Positions 35,930 to 48,176 of a stretch of 64,000 nucleotides of DNA are shown piece by piece; the stretch's first letter is position 1, and the number at the start of each line of letters is the position of its first letter. Made by a program: the position numbers and the translations under genes. This DNA is from Eurosta solidaginis (taxonomy: Eukaryota > Arthropoda > Insecta > Diptera > Tephritidae): positions 184,049,596-184,113,595 of the forward strand of contig NC_090321.1 of the NCBI RefSeq assembly GCF_040869045.1. Reading direction: 5' to 3'. The notes beneath the pieces are model-generated. The model was given only the letters and a program-made list of their open reading frames with translations. It did no database searches and was not told the DNA's origin.

Positions 35930-36110
35930 TGATTTTTGTTTATTGGAGAAAACTGAAAAAGAGGAAACCTTTACTGGCATATTGCGATGGTACCTTTTCG
36001 AAAACCGCCACGTCATCACCGTCAGGCAATTTCGTAATGTTTTTTTATTTCACCGAGGATCGAACCACGGTCAAACCTGCTGTAATCACAATCGCATAAC
36101 CAATGTGCTA
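35930..36110 (-). mobile_element. tRNA-headed SINE, third family
   Basis: On the minus strand a good A box, TAGCACATTGG (complement of 36100-36110), is followed by a consensus B box, GGTTCGATCC (complement of 36057-36066), at tRNA-like spacing. A non-tRNA body then runs to about 35930. The T stem is imperfect and no acceptor stem closes, so this is a SINE head or tRNA pseudogene rather than a working tRNA. The sequence differs from the SINEs at 13.6 kb and 12.0 kb. Only one copy is in the window, so the 3' limit is a guess. Confidence 0.5.
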
Positions 36111-36939
36111 TTGCGTTTTGATTACTTTTTTTTCTAATTTCAGTTTCTTCCCATTTTCATACTCTTGCACAATTTCAGACATTCTGTCTTTACCTCAATT
36201 TGTACAAGGTGTGATTTTTGTTATTGTACTACTCTTCTTCACTGCATATTTTATATATTTACGTTTGTATATAGCCTGTATTTGAAGGACTAAATATAAA
36301 TTTAAACAAAGTTTTAGAAGTCATTCTTAAAATTATCTTCAAATAAAGGGACCGTCTTTTGTTATTTTTGTTTTCGACCCAGCTTAATATACAATCTCTT
36401 CAGATTGTGATGTTGTGTTAAGCTCATCCATATACCACCTAAGATTTATATTATTGTATGTGTAAATATGTTAAAAAATTTGTGGCATGAAGCTAATGGT
36501 GTTACATTAAGCCTTTGAATAGTAAAGTATGTTAGTTTACGACATACCAATCCGCTGGTACTCAGATCTAAGCTGCTTTGAAATCATGGCTTTACAATGA
36601 AATCAAATCGTGAAAACAAGCGAAGACTAATCAATGAAGTTGATTTTTCTTCAGCTAGTTTTTTAAATTTACGTTAGAAGCAAACGATATTCACCACGAG
36701 CTATTCTAAAATAAAACTAAAAAAAAATAAACTGCATTTGGTTTGGTTTGCTTCACTGTTCATCACGAAAATTGTAACATTTTTATTTTAATTAATATAT
36801 TTTATGTTAAAACTTAAATTTAACAGTTTAAGTTATTATGTGCTTTAGTATTTGCTTTCTGACTAAACCTTTTTATAATTCCCTTTGGTTGTACCATCTC
36901 ATTATTGCCATTTAAATTTTTTAAACCCAGCGTTTACTT
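36111..36939. other. AT-rich spacer, nothing recognised
   Basis: No frame, repeat or promoter that can be supported. Confidence 0.45.
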
Positions 36940-37351
36940 GTAAAAAAGGGTATTACAAATTTATTTGGATAACGGTTGAACGCAATGGCATAACGATAGC
37001 TCAAAAACTTGAGCAAATATTAATAACCTTTTACGAAGTTCTGTACGCTGACTTATCCGGACTTTGAATAGATTGCTATTAAAATTACTGAAATCGAAAA
37101 ATAATCACGCCCATTTTTTCGATATCGAGAATTTCGAAAAGTGGAAAGAAATCCGTAATTCATTGCCAAAAAAAGAGTGATGAAGTTTGCTGTGTGGCCT
37201 CAACTTGGGACGAAAAATATAAATTTGGTAAAATGTTAGAAAATGGGTGTGACTCCGCATTTTTATAAGAAGAAGTATTAGAAGTTTTCCAAACTGTAAA
37301 TCAAACGAAATTGAAGATATCATATTATGGCAAATATTAGCGTCACTATGC
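36940..37351 (-). mobile_element. Family B element, diverged copy (part 1)
   Basis: Aligns by eye with 23330-23840: GGATAACGGTTG, CACGCCCATTTTTTCGATAT, ATTCATTGCCAAA, TGGGTGTGACTCCGC and TTGAAGATATCAT in the same order. It is older than the other copies by its divergence. It is interrupted at 37352 by an LTR-like sequence and resumes after 37801. Confidence 0.7.
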
Positions 37352-37801
37352 TGTTAGTAAATAATCACAACGCTAAAAACAAGCCGCCAAATTTACATAG
37401 AAGGCAACAAAGAATATCTAACATACACATATATATCCATCAACTAAGGGTAGAAGTTGATACTCACACATACACACACATATGGCTAGTAGAAAAGCAT
37501 AAACTATAAATATACATGTATATAGCTGGTAACAAAGCGTGAGAAATGACTAGACCTTAGTAGAAATGGGTGAATGAGAAAATCGAGAGTATAAAAGCAG
37601 CAAAAGCTGAGGAATTAGTAATCAGTTTGATTTAAACACGGTATTAGTTGTGAAGTGAGGTATAATTGTGAAGTACTCCCAAAGTAATATAAATAAAGAC
37701 TAGTTTGCAATACTGAATATTGGAGTTATTTATTCGACATTTATCGATTCGAACGTTAGCAGAAGGTGCATAATAACCAGGATTTCCCTAAATTCATTAC
37801 A
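37352..37801 (+). mobile_element. Solo LTR
   Basis: A 450-bp sequence begins TGTTAGTAAA, ends CATTACA (TGT...ACA termini) and splits a family B copy whose homology resumes on both sides. Inside are a TATA box, TATAAAAG at 37590-37597, an arthropod initiator TCAGTTT at 37622-37628 at the right spacing (about 30 bp), and a polyadenylation signal AATAAA at 37692-37697: U3, R and U5 in order. No internal retroviral-like region or second LTR is nearby, so it is a solo LTR. A target-site duplication is not evident (ATGC against ATAT), so the exact ends may be off by a few bases. Confidence 0.68.
37590..37628 (+). promoter_or_regulatory. TATA box and initiator of the solo LTR
   Basis: TATAAAAG at 37590 and TCAGTTT with the initiator A at 37624 form a standard RNA polymerase II core promoter. 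It could still start transcripts to the right. Confidence 0.6.
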
Positions 37802-38060
37802 ATATTTAAATTTGACGTAAAGATTGTCTTTGCAATTGTATATACACTCTGTGAAACTAACAAAATCGGGAGACGAATACGCCCACTTTAAAATAAATTT
37901 TTTCGAACTCGATTTGAAAACATGAAAACTAATGATATTTCACCTTAAATGTTGTAGCAAAATACGACAGCTCAACAAATTTTTGAAATTATTGCGGCCC
38001 TGCATTTTTATAAACTCTCAATAATACTACTAATTCCATAACGATAACCTTTGAACAACA
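37802..38060 (-). mobile_element. Family B element, diverged copy (part 2)
   Basis: Continues the family B alignment after the LTR: AAAATCGGGAGACGAATACGCC matches AAAATCAGAGAACGACCACG at 23884, and ATTCCATAACGATAAC-like sequence follows. The right limit is blurred by divergence. Confidence 0.55.
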
Positions 38061-40282
38061 ATATGCTTGTACGGTAATATTCTTGTACGCCAAAAGTATT
38101 TTAGGATAAAATACTTACACACTGTCCCGCTACTACGCTTCTTCACTTTACGCTAATCTCGTGTTCCAATGAAACGCAACCTAATAATTATATACGCTTT
38201 TACGCCGATGCACTTTTACGTAAGTGTGTTTTACAATAAGCACTAACACGCGTTCACGCGAATTAGACATTATGTTGTTAGGATAATACGTTATTAATCC
38301 AACACGCTTTTACGTTGAAACGAATTAATGGTAGTTAAATCTGAAGTGGTGAATTTTGTATAAGTGATGAGGAGGCCTTGGTATGGTACAAAGTTAACAG
38401 ATTTCAACGTAAGGCAGTTTGAAACAGATTTTTGACCTTAAAAAATATCTCACCTTACACGAAAATCAAAAAAGAACCAAACAATTTAAATTCAGTTAAG
38501 CTCAAATGCGTGATTTTGCTTATCACTCTAAGTTGAAATAAATTTGAAAATTAAAATTAAGTCCCATGGTAAGTAAATATCAAAGCGAAAAACCCATCAA
38601 CAATAATTTTTAACCTTTCCAATGCCCTACTTAATATGACTTACATAAATACACACACACATGCAAAACTTGAATAATTATTAGCTTAGAAATAGCCAAA
38701 GCATAAGCAATTTGTCTGTTTTGCTCTAAAAGTTTTATTATTATTATAAATTTTACCAATAAATTTTTAATGCCCGTAGCAAATTCACACCAAAACAAGT
38801 TCATGCATTTTTGCCTTAAAATAACCAAAGAAATTATAGGGAAATAACAAAATTATATACAAATTTAGGGCTATCAAAAAATATCAATTATTCACATTTA
38901 TTTTTAAACTACTTTGTTTCTACTTAAGGCTTTATTAGGATTTATCTTTCTTAAGATTCACTTTTGTTGTAGGTGGAGAAATTTTATTGCTGACATCATC
39001 AGCAGCGATGTAGGAGATTGAAAAAGTAAGGAAAGTAAAAAGCAAACATAACGGAAATAAATAAAAATATTTAGTAGAAAAAAATCGTTTTAATCAATAT
39101 CTGCTCACAAAAGAATTAAGATAGTAAAATTGTTACAAATTGCAAATTGAATGCTCTACTCTCACTTTCTATCTTTTTTTATATTTATAATTTTTTACTA
39201 CTTTTTGAATTTTATAAGGATTGTGGCGAGTTGATGAAACATGTGAATGTTTGTGTTGAAAGATTTCTTGAGCGTAATTTTATTTTATTTGAAAGCCCCA
39301 GTGAGTGAACATAAACCAAATCAAAGAACGAAATTTTGAAAAAGAGGAATGTAATGGGGGATGTGCGAAGGAATATAACCTAGAGAAAGAGAAGTAATCG
39401 AAAGTGAAGTGGAAAGAAAAATGTGAATATAAAGAAGCGATTTCGAAAGCGAAACTTAGAAATAATGAAAAATATACAGCAGATTAAAAGTAATTGAGCT
39501 GCCGAATTTTAAGTCGATTTTTTTGGAGAATGCTATTGAAATTGATATGGCATATGCGGCTTTAGCGCATATTCTTCTGCTACTGTGAAGGCAAGTTGTC
39601 AAGGCGAATTATATGCAAGTAGAACTGAATTTGGAGCAAATTGGAATGCCAAGACCAATTTAAGGCGAATAGGAACTCATAGACAAACTTTAATGTAAAT
39701 ATGACTTTTCAGCCAAATGCGAGATTAAATTTTGGCAACAATGTAAATATTTAGGCTTATCAAATCTGAGGTAAATATTTAAAGCAATTACGAGTGCGCA
39801 GTAAAATTTTAAGGTGAATAATAAGAGAAATAAACTTACAAGGCTTATATGGCAATACCACATCAAAGATCCGAGATCAAAGCCCTGAAGAAGCAATACC
39901 AAATATTTAGAAACAAAATTTTTCTAATATAACACATTTCTTTAAGCGCACCGCCCCACAGTGTGATATATCATCAACCTAGCTGATATAAAGTCACGAT
40001 TGGAAGATATAATTAATTTTTCTAGCTTTACTCACCAACTAACGCTTTTAAATAAAAATAAATATATTATTTTTAAATATTTATTATTATTTCACCACTT
40101 TTTAAGTTCTTATTGAGCTAAATAAATTTAAATTAAGAAAGGTTATATCGAAGTTAAAAAAATGCATTAGAGAAAACATATTATCGTGAAGAAAAGTATA
40201 GTTTTGTATGTAGTAATAAGTAATTGCAATAAACTGAAATAATTGCAATCAAAATCAAACAACCTAAGTCGATAACATTATG
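38061..40282. other. AT-rich spacer with minor repetitive words
   Basis: No gene seen. ACGCTTTTACG-like words recur between 38140 and 38330, and GGCGAATT/AAATTTTGG-like words recur between 39500 and 39780, resembling the degenerate block at 59040-59560. Confidence 0.4.
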
Positions 40283-41240
40283 TTAATCGCTGAAACTTGT
40301 GTCGAACTCTTCATCTAGGTCTGAGATGTCGGAGCCTTGATCAAAATTTGCTTCTGGGCTTGACAATAGTTTAAGTACTTCTTTGTCGAATTTGCCTTAA
40401 ATTCCTTCGAGTTCTTTTCTGAAATAGAGTATATTAGGGGATCGATGACAAAAAAAAAATATTGAATAAATCTTCCATTGTATATTTACGAGTCATCTTT
40501 GTTATGATGTTTTGCCTGTAGTTCTTAAAATCTTTATTTCTATTATCCAGTGCTTCCTCTAAGAGCTTTCCTGGTGGAAGTAATGCTTTATTAATAATGC
40601 CTGCCCCATGAATCAAAATTTTCTGAATGCCCGATGGTATTTAATGCCATGGGTACATTTTTGTGGTCAACGGCGAATCCACATGACATAGTTTGAAGTA
40701 TGACAGCAAATGGCTTAATTAGATTTTCTTCAACACCCTTTATTTCCGCAGCATTTGAAGGTCATTAGAAAAACGTCTGGCTGTGTTGCCATCATTGGTT
40801 GTCCCAAAGCCTTGTTCTGGATAATCTACTAATAACCCCATGTCTTCTTTAAATCTTTTTTTCTCTCTTCAACAATCTTTTTTCCCGTTCCTTCAAGAGT
40901 TTTGTCCACCAACGCTTGCAGGTGGACTCCCGCTGACAGATCGGTTATAAGAATGGATTATTTTAGAGGATAACATGCAATTTTTTCTTTTCTTATCTAT
41001 TCATATGCTGGGACAATGTCAGCATAACTTTATTTGGCCCAGATCGTATTTCCAAATATGTTTTAACTGTAAACTTTTGATTTATGTATAGAGCTAGTGC
41101 CTCTTCTGGAGTATATTTAACTATCACTGATGTTGGTCCAGTAAGGACATGTTATATCTTAGTTCCTTCTGCATTTTTGGTGATAACCTCAAGCTAGAAA
41201 CAGTTGCAAACGCCAACTCTTTTTTTGAATGGTTTCTTAT
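40283..41240 (-). pseudogene. Decayed ORF of an arthropod repeat-associated protein family
   Basis: Read on the minus strand through several frameshifts and stops, it gives, in order, KTLEGTGKKIVEERKKDLKK, then MGLLVDYPEQGFG, then TTNDGNTARRFF (near 40768-40795), ENLIKPFAVILQTMSCGF, IHGAGIINKALLPPGKL, EEALDNRNKDFKNYRQN and an acidic end DLDEEFDTSFSD before TAA at 40283-40285. The DGNTARRFF and IHG...LLPPGKL.EEAL.NRNKDFK.YR strings recall an uncharacterised protein family found in many copies in arthropod genomes, probably transposon-borne. I cannot name the superfamily. The longest surviving frame is only 60 codons. Confidence 0.6.
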
Positions 41241-42249
41241 CAAATGTGATAACTTTTTCCTTTTCGACTGATGACTAGCCCCCGAAAAAGATATTACTGT
41301 TCATCCCATCATCTTTAAAATATGTCTGCAACTTTTCCACTCACAAATTTTGAAACGGCTTTTTTATTGGAGTCAACTTTGAGCTATAATTTTTTGTTTT
41401 GCGTTATTTTGCTTATACCGAATCTCGAAAAGTTAGTCCTTTGAAATTGCCATATTTCCTGAAAACAAAATATTACATGAAAACCTGGATTTTCCTGCAG
41501 ATAAAGTTGTACTATTTTAGTTATACGAATAGTAGCAAACAAGTTAAGATAAAAATTAAAGCAGATAACGAGATTGCTGCTCGTATGAATTCAAAATATT
41601 TTAAAAATTTTACTTAATTTAACATTATCCCACTATAACATGAAAAACTAATTCCTGTTCAGTTAAAATTCCAAAAATGTATATTTGCTAAAATTAGCAT
41701 ACCTCAAAAAATAGACAAAATATTATCTTTTAGCAATTTAAGTATAACTCACAGCAGGCCAGCAATTTAAACTTTCACATTCAATGGCAAAAATTTGTGT
41801 TAAATCTTTTATTTCAATTGATATGCTTCCAAATAAAGCTCCGTTAGTCGATTCAACTTAGTTCAAATTTCTTGGTTTTTTATTTTTTCGCTTAATTACG
41901 TATTTCTAAATAGAATTTCAAAAGAATTTTTGAAATTCAAAGATATGCTTTTTTTAATAAATATTTTCTAGAACATGAAAGTAATACACTGTGCGCCCCT
42001 TTCTTTTGAGAAGTATATCTTATGTTGATTTATTTTTTATTTATTCGAAAATTAAATCTGACCAACGCGAATGGGAAATTGGATTTTAAGCGAAAATTTC
42101 TCTAGTAGTGTGAGTAATTCAATTTCTTTTTTTTTTTGGAATATACAAACTTACTTAATATATTCCAAAAAAAAAAAAAACAATTATTTATGAAAAGGCC
42201 TGACAGGCTGTGTTCTGCCGGAACTTTGCCTTTAATAAGTATTTAAACA
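41241..42249. other. AT-rich spacer, nothing recognised
   Basis: May hold further N-terminal remnants of the decayed ORF, but nothing readable. A 72-codon plus frame at 41399 has no motif. Confidence 0.4.
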
Positions 42250-42605
42250 TAACAGTACGCCACTTCCCACACTTACTTCTACTCCACTTTCACTCTTACT
42301 ACCACTTCCACCTTCACTCCCACTTCGACTTCTACACCCACGTATACTCTTACACCCACATATACTTTCATCCCACTCTAAATCTCAATCCCACTCCCGA
42401 TCCCCCTCCCACTTCCACTTTCCCTCCTACTTCCAGTTCCACTCCCAGTACTACTTCAACCTCCACTTCCAGTCTCACTTCCACTCTCTATCTCTCTCTC
42501 TCTCTTCACTCAAACTTCCACTCACACTTCCATTCCCCACTTGTACACCCCCTATCACATCTACAACCACTCCCACCACTACTCCCACACCCAGGCAAGC
42601 ATTCA
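42250..42605 (+). repeat. Degenerate (CACTTC/CACTCC)n polypyrimidine tract
   Basis: About 350 bp almost purely C, T and A in imperfect 6-bp words. The 151-codon Ser/Thr/Pro/His-rich frame over it is a by-product of the 6-bp period, which avoids stops. Confidence 0.9.
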
Positions 42606-44371
42606 GGCATTAATTATTTTAGTTTTGAAAACTCTTCTCTACTTTCTGAAACAAATAAAATTTAACACACAATAAATAACGTACACGTGTCCGTACAGCA
42701 AATCTTCTCTGACTGGATTATTTATATGCGGTTCCGGCATTAAATCTTCTTCGTTGCGTGATTTAACAGCATCAAGCAGAAGTCACTCAAAAAAAGTCAT
42801 AAAGCTTAAAGAGAGATGTTTTGTAGTGCTTAAAACAACAGCAATATTACTTTAGCACAGCTTAGTAATGTTCGACAGCGTTTTTGGGTGACAGAAATGG
42901 TCATTGTTATGTAAGAGCTTTAAATATATAACGGATTGCTTTTAAACATGTATCGAAAGTTTAATCTGTTTTGTATAAATGCAACCAGAAGCTTAGAAAT
43001 GAAATAAAACTTGCAATCAAATAAATAATGCTTAGCCTTTAATATTTTGAAGTTTTACAATTTTTGTTTTCTTCCCACTAAATTATATGCAGGCAGATGA
43101 ATTGGAAAAACATTAAATATTTCAGTATAAAAATTGCATTAAAAAATCAATTGCATGCATCATTTTACTTTTTTGCTTTCTATTTTGTAATATTATTATT
43201 ACAATTATCCAATAAAATTTCACTGAAAACCGATTTTGCGCGCATTTGCAATAAACATTATAATTTATGATAAATCACAATCAATCGTGTGACGTAGTTC
43301 AATGGCTTTGTAGTAGCAAATGCTAATTTGATATGGATTTTTTTTTTCGCATTCGAAATTGGCAACATATTTCTTTGCGACAAATATATTGATGTAGTTG
43401 AAAGGCGATATAGAAATAGCAGTCATCAACTCCAGGAGGAATTTAAATTTATTAACGATATATTGCGTTCGTAAATGTAATGGCCTCAGTTGCAGTGCTT
43501 TGCTTTGCCTTAAATTATATTTTGAATTTATAAGGCCTCCGAAAAATCATTTTAGTATTTAAAAAATGGATTTCTAAGAACCATATACGAAGGATTATTG
43601 AAGAGTTTGGTTTTGAAAGTCACACTTTTCTTTCATAATTCACACTAACAGTATAGAGATGCAAAAATGTATTTCCTCAGCTTTCCATTAAGGTATTTTA
43701 GTGTAGCGAAGATATTCATAAGGGTGTCTCGTTTTCGAGCTATCAATTCAATTTTATGTGTACCTAAAAAGCTGATTCTTCACATCACCAAAAAATTTAA
43801 TAAACTAGTTATTTTGGTCTTTACAAACTTAAGACATTCAAAATTTGATTTTCTATACAAATTGAATGGAGAAAATGTGATGAGTTTCTTGAATTCAAAT
43901 TTTTTGTTTAAAAAGCGTATATACATTTTTTTTTTCAAGACAAAATTTGTTTTATATACTTATAGTCGGAAAGTCAGCCATATAATATATTGTGGTGATT
44001 ACGATATGTAAAATTATTAGAAATAAAACAAAAGAAAAGGAAAACACCAAGCTCAGACTGCGACAGCTTGTTTTTGATCGGTCTATTTTTCTCATAAAGA
44101 GCCCCTTCAAAACCGTAAAGCCGTGACCCCGATCAGGAAAGTGGGCTAAGCCTACGATAATTTGTACCCTTTCACTCTGCCACTGAAGTCTTTAACTCTA
44201 GAAGTCATGTTGTGACAAAATAAAATAACGAGCCTTTGCTCAGATTATACTGCTTAGACCTGGCCGCCATGTGCATGCAACAACAACGCCTATACAACGG
44301 AAAAACAGATACACCGCCACTCAGTGCACTAAACAAGTTGCTTTATTTACATTTGAAAGAGATTTATGTTC
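42606..44371. other. AT-rich spacer, nothing recognised
   Basis: Includes a 114-codon ATG frame at 43667-44011 rich in F, K, I and N with no domain, judged a chance frame in AT-rich DNA. Confidence 0.4.
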
Positions 44372-44993
44372 ATGGGGTTATGTTAGGTTGAACTGTCCGG
44401 TCCATGAAGACCTCACATAGACTGAATCAGTCCGTAGTGTTACCAGAAGTTTGTTTTAAAGACCAAACTGAAAAACCCTATCAAAAACCAGGACCTATGT
44501 TATAAAATAACTCCGTCCTCTTGGCAAATACTAGAAGCTTTCTAGGATTTAAGCCACTTGCCGCTTCTAGATCTGACAGCTGTATAAATCCTAATAGCTG
44601 GAGTCTTAGCCTGGCAAGCGCAGGGCAAGAGCACAGAACGTGCTCTATCGTTTCCTCCTCCAGCCCACACTTCCTACATCTGCTATCACTGACCAAGCCT
44701 AATTTAAAGGCATGTGATGGCAGAAGGCAGTGTCGAGTTAGAATACCCGTCATGAGTCTACAGTCCTCTCTTTTTAATGATAGAAGCAACTTTGTTAGCC
44801 TAAGGTGGTAAGACCTGCACATAATCTTCGACAATTTACAGCCCCGCGCTCGAACCACGCCTTTCCTGCTTGGTCGATCATGTGCACCTCTCGCCTTCGC
44901 TTAATTTTGCCCAGTCTAATTGGGACGTCTATGGAGCAAGCTTCAAGGGATGTGCCCTTTTTAGCTAGTTCATCCGCTTTCTTTGATTTTAGG
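44372..44993 (-). pseudogene. 3' end of an RNase H-bearing non-LTR retrotransposon
   Basis: Minus strand. From the 5' side: KSKKADELAKKGTSLEA, like the GNEKADELAKxG block that ends retroelement RNase H domains; VPIRLGKIKRRREVHMIDQA; then, after a frameshift near 44850, RLTKLLLSLKREDCRLMTGI and a CX2CX8HX4C knuckle CRKCGLEEETIEHVLCSC. The frame stops at 44481 and about 110 bp of 3' untranslated sequence follow to 44372. It is 5'-truncated at 44993. RNase H plus a terminal knuckle fits LOA- or I-group elements; the clade is an inference. Confidence 0.8.
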
Positions 44994-47900
44994 TGAAAAC
45001 GGCAACCGGCATCATAGCGTGCATAGTCAGTATATTATCCACTATCTATATATTAATACGCTAACAAAATTTCCATACAATCAATTGACAGGCTGTGTCG
45101 CATACTTAGCATACGTAAAATCATATAAAAGTTATATGAACCGATTCGTGTTGATCAGCCGCAATGCATAGGCCTATTTTTGTTAACAAATATTACTCTA
45201 TTTGTTTATAATTAATAGAAAAAGTTTTTTGTAAATTCGAACAATTCATGCAAATATCGTAAGTCATTTTCGTGCACAAGCGCGCCATCTTTGGGAACAA
45301 TTATCTAAGTGTTCTAATGCGAATTTCAAAGACCTAAACCTTTATGCACAAGCGCGCCGTCTTTGGGAACAATTATCTAAGCTTTCTAATGTAAATTTCA
45401 AATTTTATGTATACTCGCTAAATTCGAAAGCACAAATGTTTCACCTACATACAAATATGGTTCCCCATTGTTGTCGCTTACCTATAATAGTCTCTAGCAA
45501 AATCCTAAAAAATTTTTCCAAAATAATTTGTAGCGTACCAAAAAATCTTGAATGGAATTAATTTTTGAAAGGCCCATTTTTTGTGGCACATTTCTTTTAA
45601 CCGTAAATACATAAGTCTTTATTTAACAGATTCTTTGTTGTTTATTTTAGTTGTTTTCAAAAAAATATGAAATCACAAATAATAAGTTAGCTTTTGTTGA
45701 AACTAACCACTTTATTTATAACAATTAAATTTACCCGAAAATGTTTTTGCATTTGCAGATTTAATCCTTATTTTAGATAAAGTACGTCGTATACTGAACA
45801 AAAAAAAAGTTACAAAAATATAACATTACATTTTTTATATTGCCTTTTATGCTAATTACGGAACAAAAAAACGTTCCAAAAACGTGTTTGATTCTAGGTC
45901 AAAGCGGCAACCGGCATCATAGCGTGCATAGGCAGTATATTACCCACTATCTATATAATAATACGCTAACAAAATTTCCATACAATCAATTGGCAGGCTG
46001 TGTCGCATACTTAGCATACGTAAAATCATATAAAAGTTATATGAACCGATTCATGTTGATCAGCCGCAATGCATAGGCCTATTTTTGTTAACAAATATTA
46101 CTCTATTTGTTTATAATTAATAGAAAAAGTTTTTTGTAAATTCGAACAATTCATGCAAATATCGTAAGTCATTTTCGTGCACAAGCGCGCCATCTTTGGG
46201 AACAATTATCTAAGTGTTCTAATGCGAATTTCAAAGACCTAAACCTTTATGCACAAGCACGCCGTCTTTGGGAACCATTATCTAAGTTTTCTAATGTGAA
46301 TTTAAAATTTTATGTATACTCGCTAAATTCAAAAGCACAAATGTTTCACCTACATACAAATATGGTTCCCCATTGTTGCCGCTTACCTATAATAGTCTCT
46401 ACCAAAATCCTAAAAAATTGTTCCAAAATAATTTGTAGCGTACCAAAAAATCTTAAATATAATTAATTTTTGACCGGCCCATTTTTTATGGAAAATTTCA
46501 CTTAAACGTAAATACATAAGTTTTTATTTAACAGATTCTTTGTTTTTTATTTTAGTTGTTTTCAAAAAAACAAGAAATCACAAATAATGAGTTAACTTTA
46601 GTTGAAACTAACTAATTTATTTATAACAACTAATGGCAAATTTGCCCGAAAATATTTTTGCATTTGCAGATTTAATCCTCATTTTAGATAAAGTACGTCT
46701 TATACTGAACGAAAAAAAAAAGTTAAAAAATACAACATTAAATTTTTTATATTGCCTTTTATGCTAATTACGGAACAAAAAAACGTTCCAAAAACGTGTT
46801 TGATTCTAGGTCAAAGCGGCAACCGGCATCATAGCGTGCATAGGCAGTATATTACCCACTATCTATATAATAATACGCTAACAAAATTTCCATACAATCA
46901 ATTGGCAGGCTGTGTCGCATACTTAGCATACGTAAAATCATATAAAAGTTATATGAACCGATTCATGTTGATCAGCCGCAATGCATAGGCCTATTTTTGT
47001 TAACAAATATTACTCTATTTGTTTATAATTAATAGAAAAAGTTTTTTGTAAATTCGAACAATTCATGCAAATATCGTAAGTCATTTTCGTGCACAAGCGC
47101 GCCATCTTTGGGAACAATTATCTAAGTTTTCTAATGCGAATTTCAAAGACCTAAACCTTTATGCACAAGCACGCCGTCTTTGGGAACCATTATCTAAGTT
47201 TTCTAATGTGAATTTAAAATTTTATGTATACTCGCTAAATTCAAAAGCACAAATGTTTCACCTACATACAAATATGGTTCCCCATTGTTGCCGCTTACCT
47301 ATAATAGTCTCTACCAAAATCCTAAAAAATTGTTCCAAAATAATTTGTAGCGTACCAAAAAATCTTAAATATAATTAATTTTTGACCGGCCCATTTTTTA
47401 TGGAAAATTTCACTTAAACGTAAATACATAAGTTTTTATTTAACAGATTCTTTGTTTTTTATTTTAGTTGTTTTCAAAAAAACAAGAAATCACAAATAAT
47501 GAGTTAACTTTAGTTGAAACTAACTAATTTATTTATAACAACTAATGGCAAATTTGCCCGAAAATATTTTTGCATTTGCAGATTTAATCCTCATTTTAGA
47601 TAAAGTACGTCTTATACTGAACGAAAAAAAAAAGTTAAAAAATACAACATTAAATTTTTTATATTGCCTTTTATGCTAATTTATTTTAGTTCTTATTTTA
47701 TTTTATTATATATTCTCTTATTTCAAATTGGTTTATTATTATTTAACTGCAACTTGACTGAATCGGAAAATTTCACGTTGTATATTAAACGAAACAAAAA
47801 AACGTCCCAAAAACGTCTTTGATTTTAGGTCAAAACGGCAACCGGCATCATAGCGTGCATAGTCAATATATTACCCACTATCTATATATTAATACGCTAA

Positions 47901-48176
47901 CAAAATTTCCATACAATCAATTGACAGGCTGTTTCGCATACTTAGCACACGTAAAATCATATAAAAGTTATATGAATCGATTCGTATTGATCAGCCGCAA
48001 TGCATAGGCCTATTTTTGTTAACAAATATTACTCTATTTGTTTATAATTAATAGAAAAATTTTTTGTAAATTCGAACAATTCTTACAAATATCTTAAGTC
48101 ATTTTCGTGCACAAGCGCGCCATCTTTGGGAACAATTATCTAAGTTTTCTAATGCGAATTTCAAAGACCTAAACCT
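44994..48176 (+). repeat. Tandem array with ~912-bp unit, 3.4 copies
   Basis: The block CGGCAACCGGCATCATAGCG starts near 45000, 45905, 46817 and 47836 (spacings 905, 912 and 1019; the last carries about 107 extra bp near 47681-47790). Units 2 and 3 are almost identical across 912 bp, while units 1 and 4 differ at several percent. The fourth is cut off at about 48176. Short frames of 62-78 codons beginning near each unit start have non-ATG starts or no motif. Each unit holds a CATATAA-AAG-TTATATG hairpin. Confidence 0.93.

Noticed and set aside
42210..42665. 151-codon Ser/Thr/Pro/His-rich frame
   Set aside because: Entirely explained by a 6-bp pyrimidine-rich repeat that cannot form stops; no start context, signal or domain.
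43667..44011. 114-codon ATG frame
   Set aside because: Composition is that of random AT-rich DNA (F, I, K, N), with no domain or splice context; kept out as a gene.
45840..46988. 78-codon frames in the 912-bp array
   Set aside because: Non-ATG starts at TTG, identical only because the units are recent duplicates; in units 1 and 4 the frame is shorter and altered.
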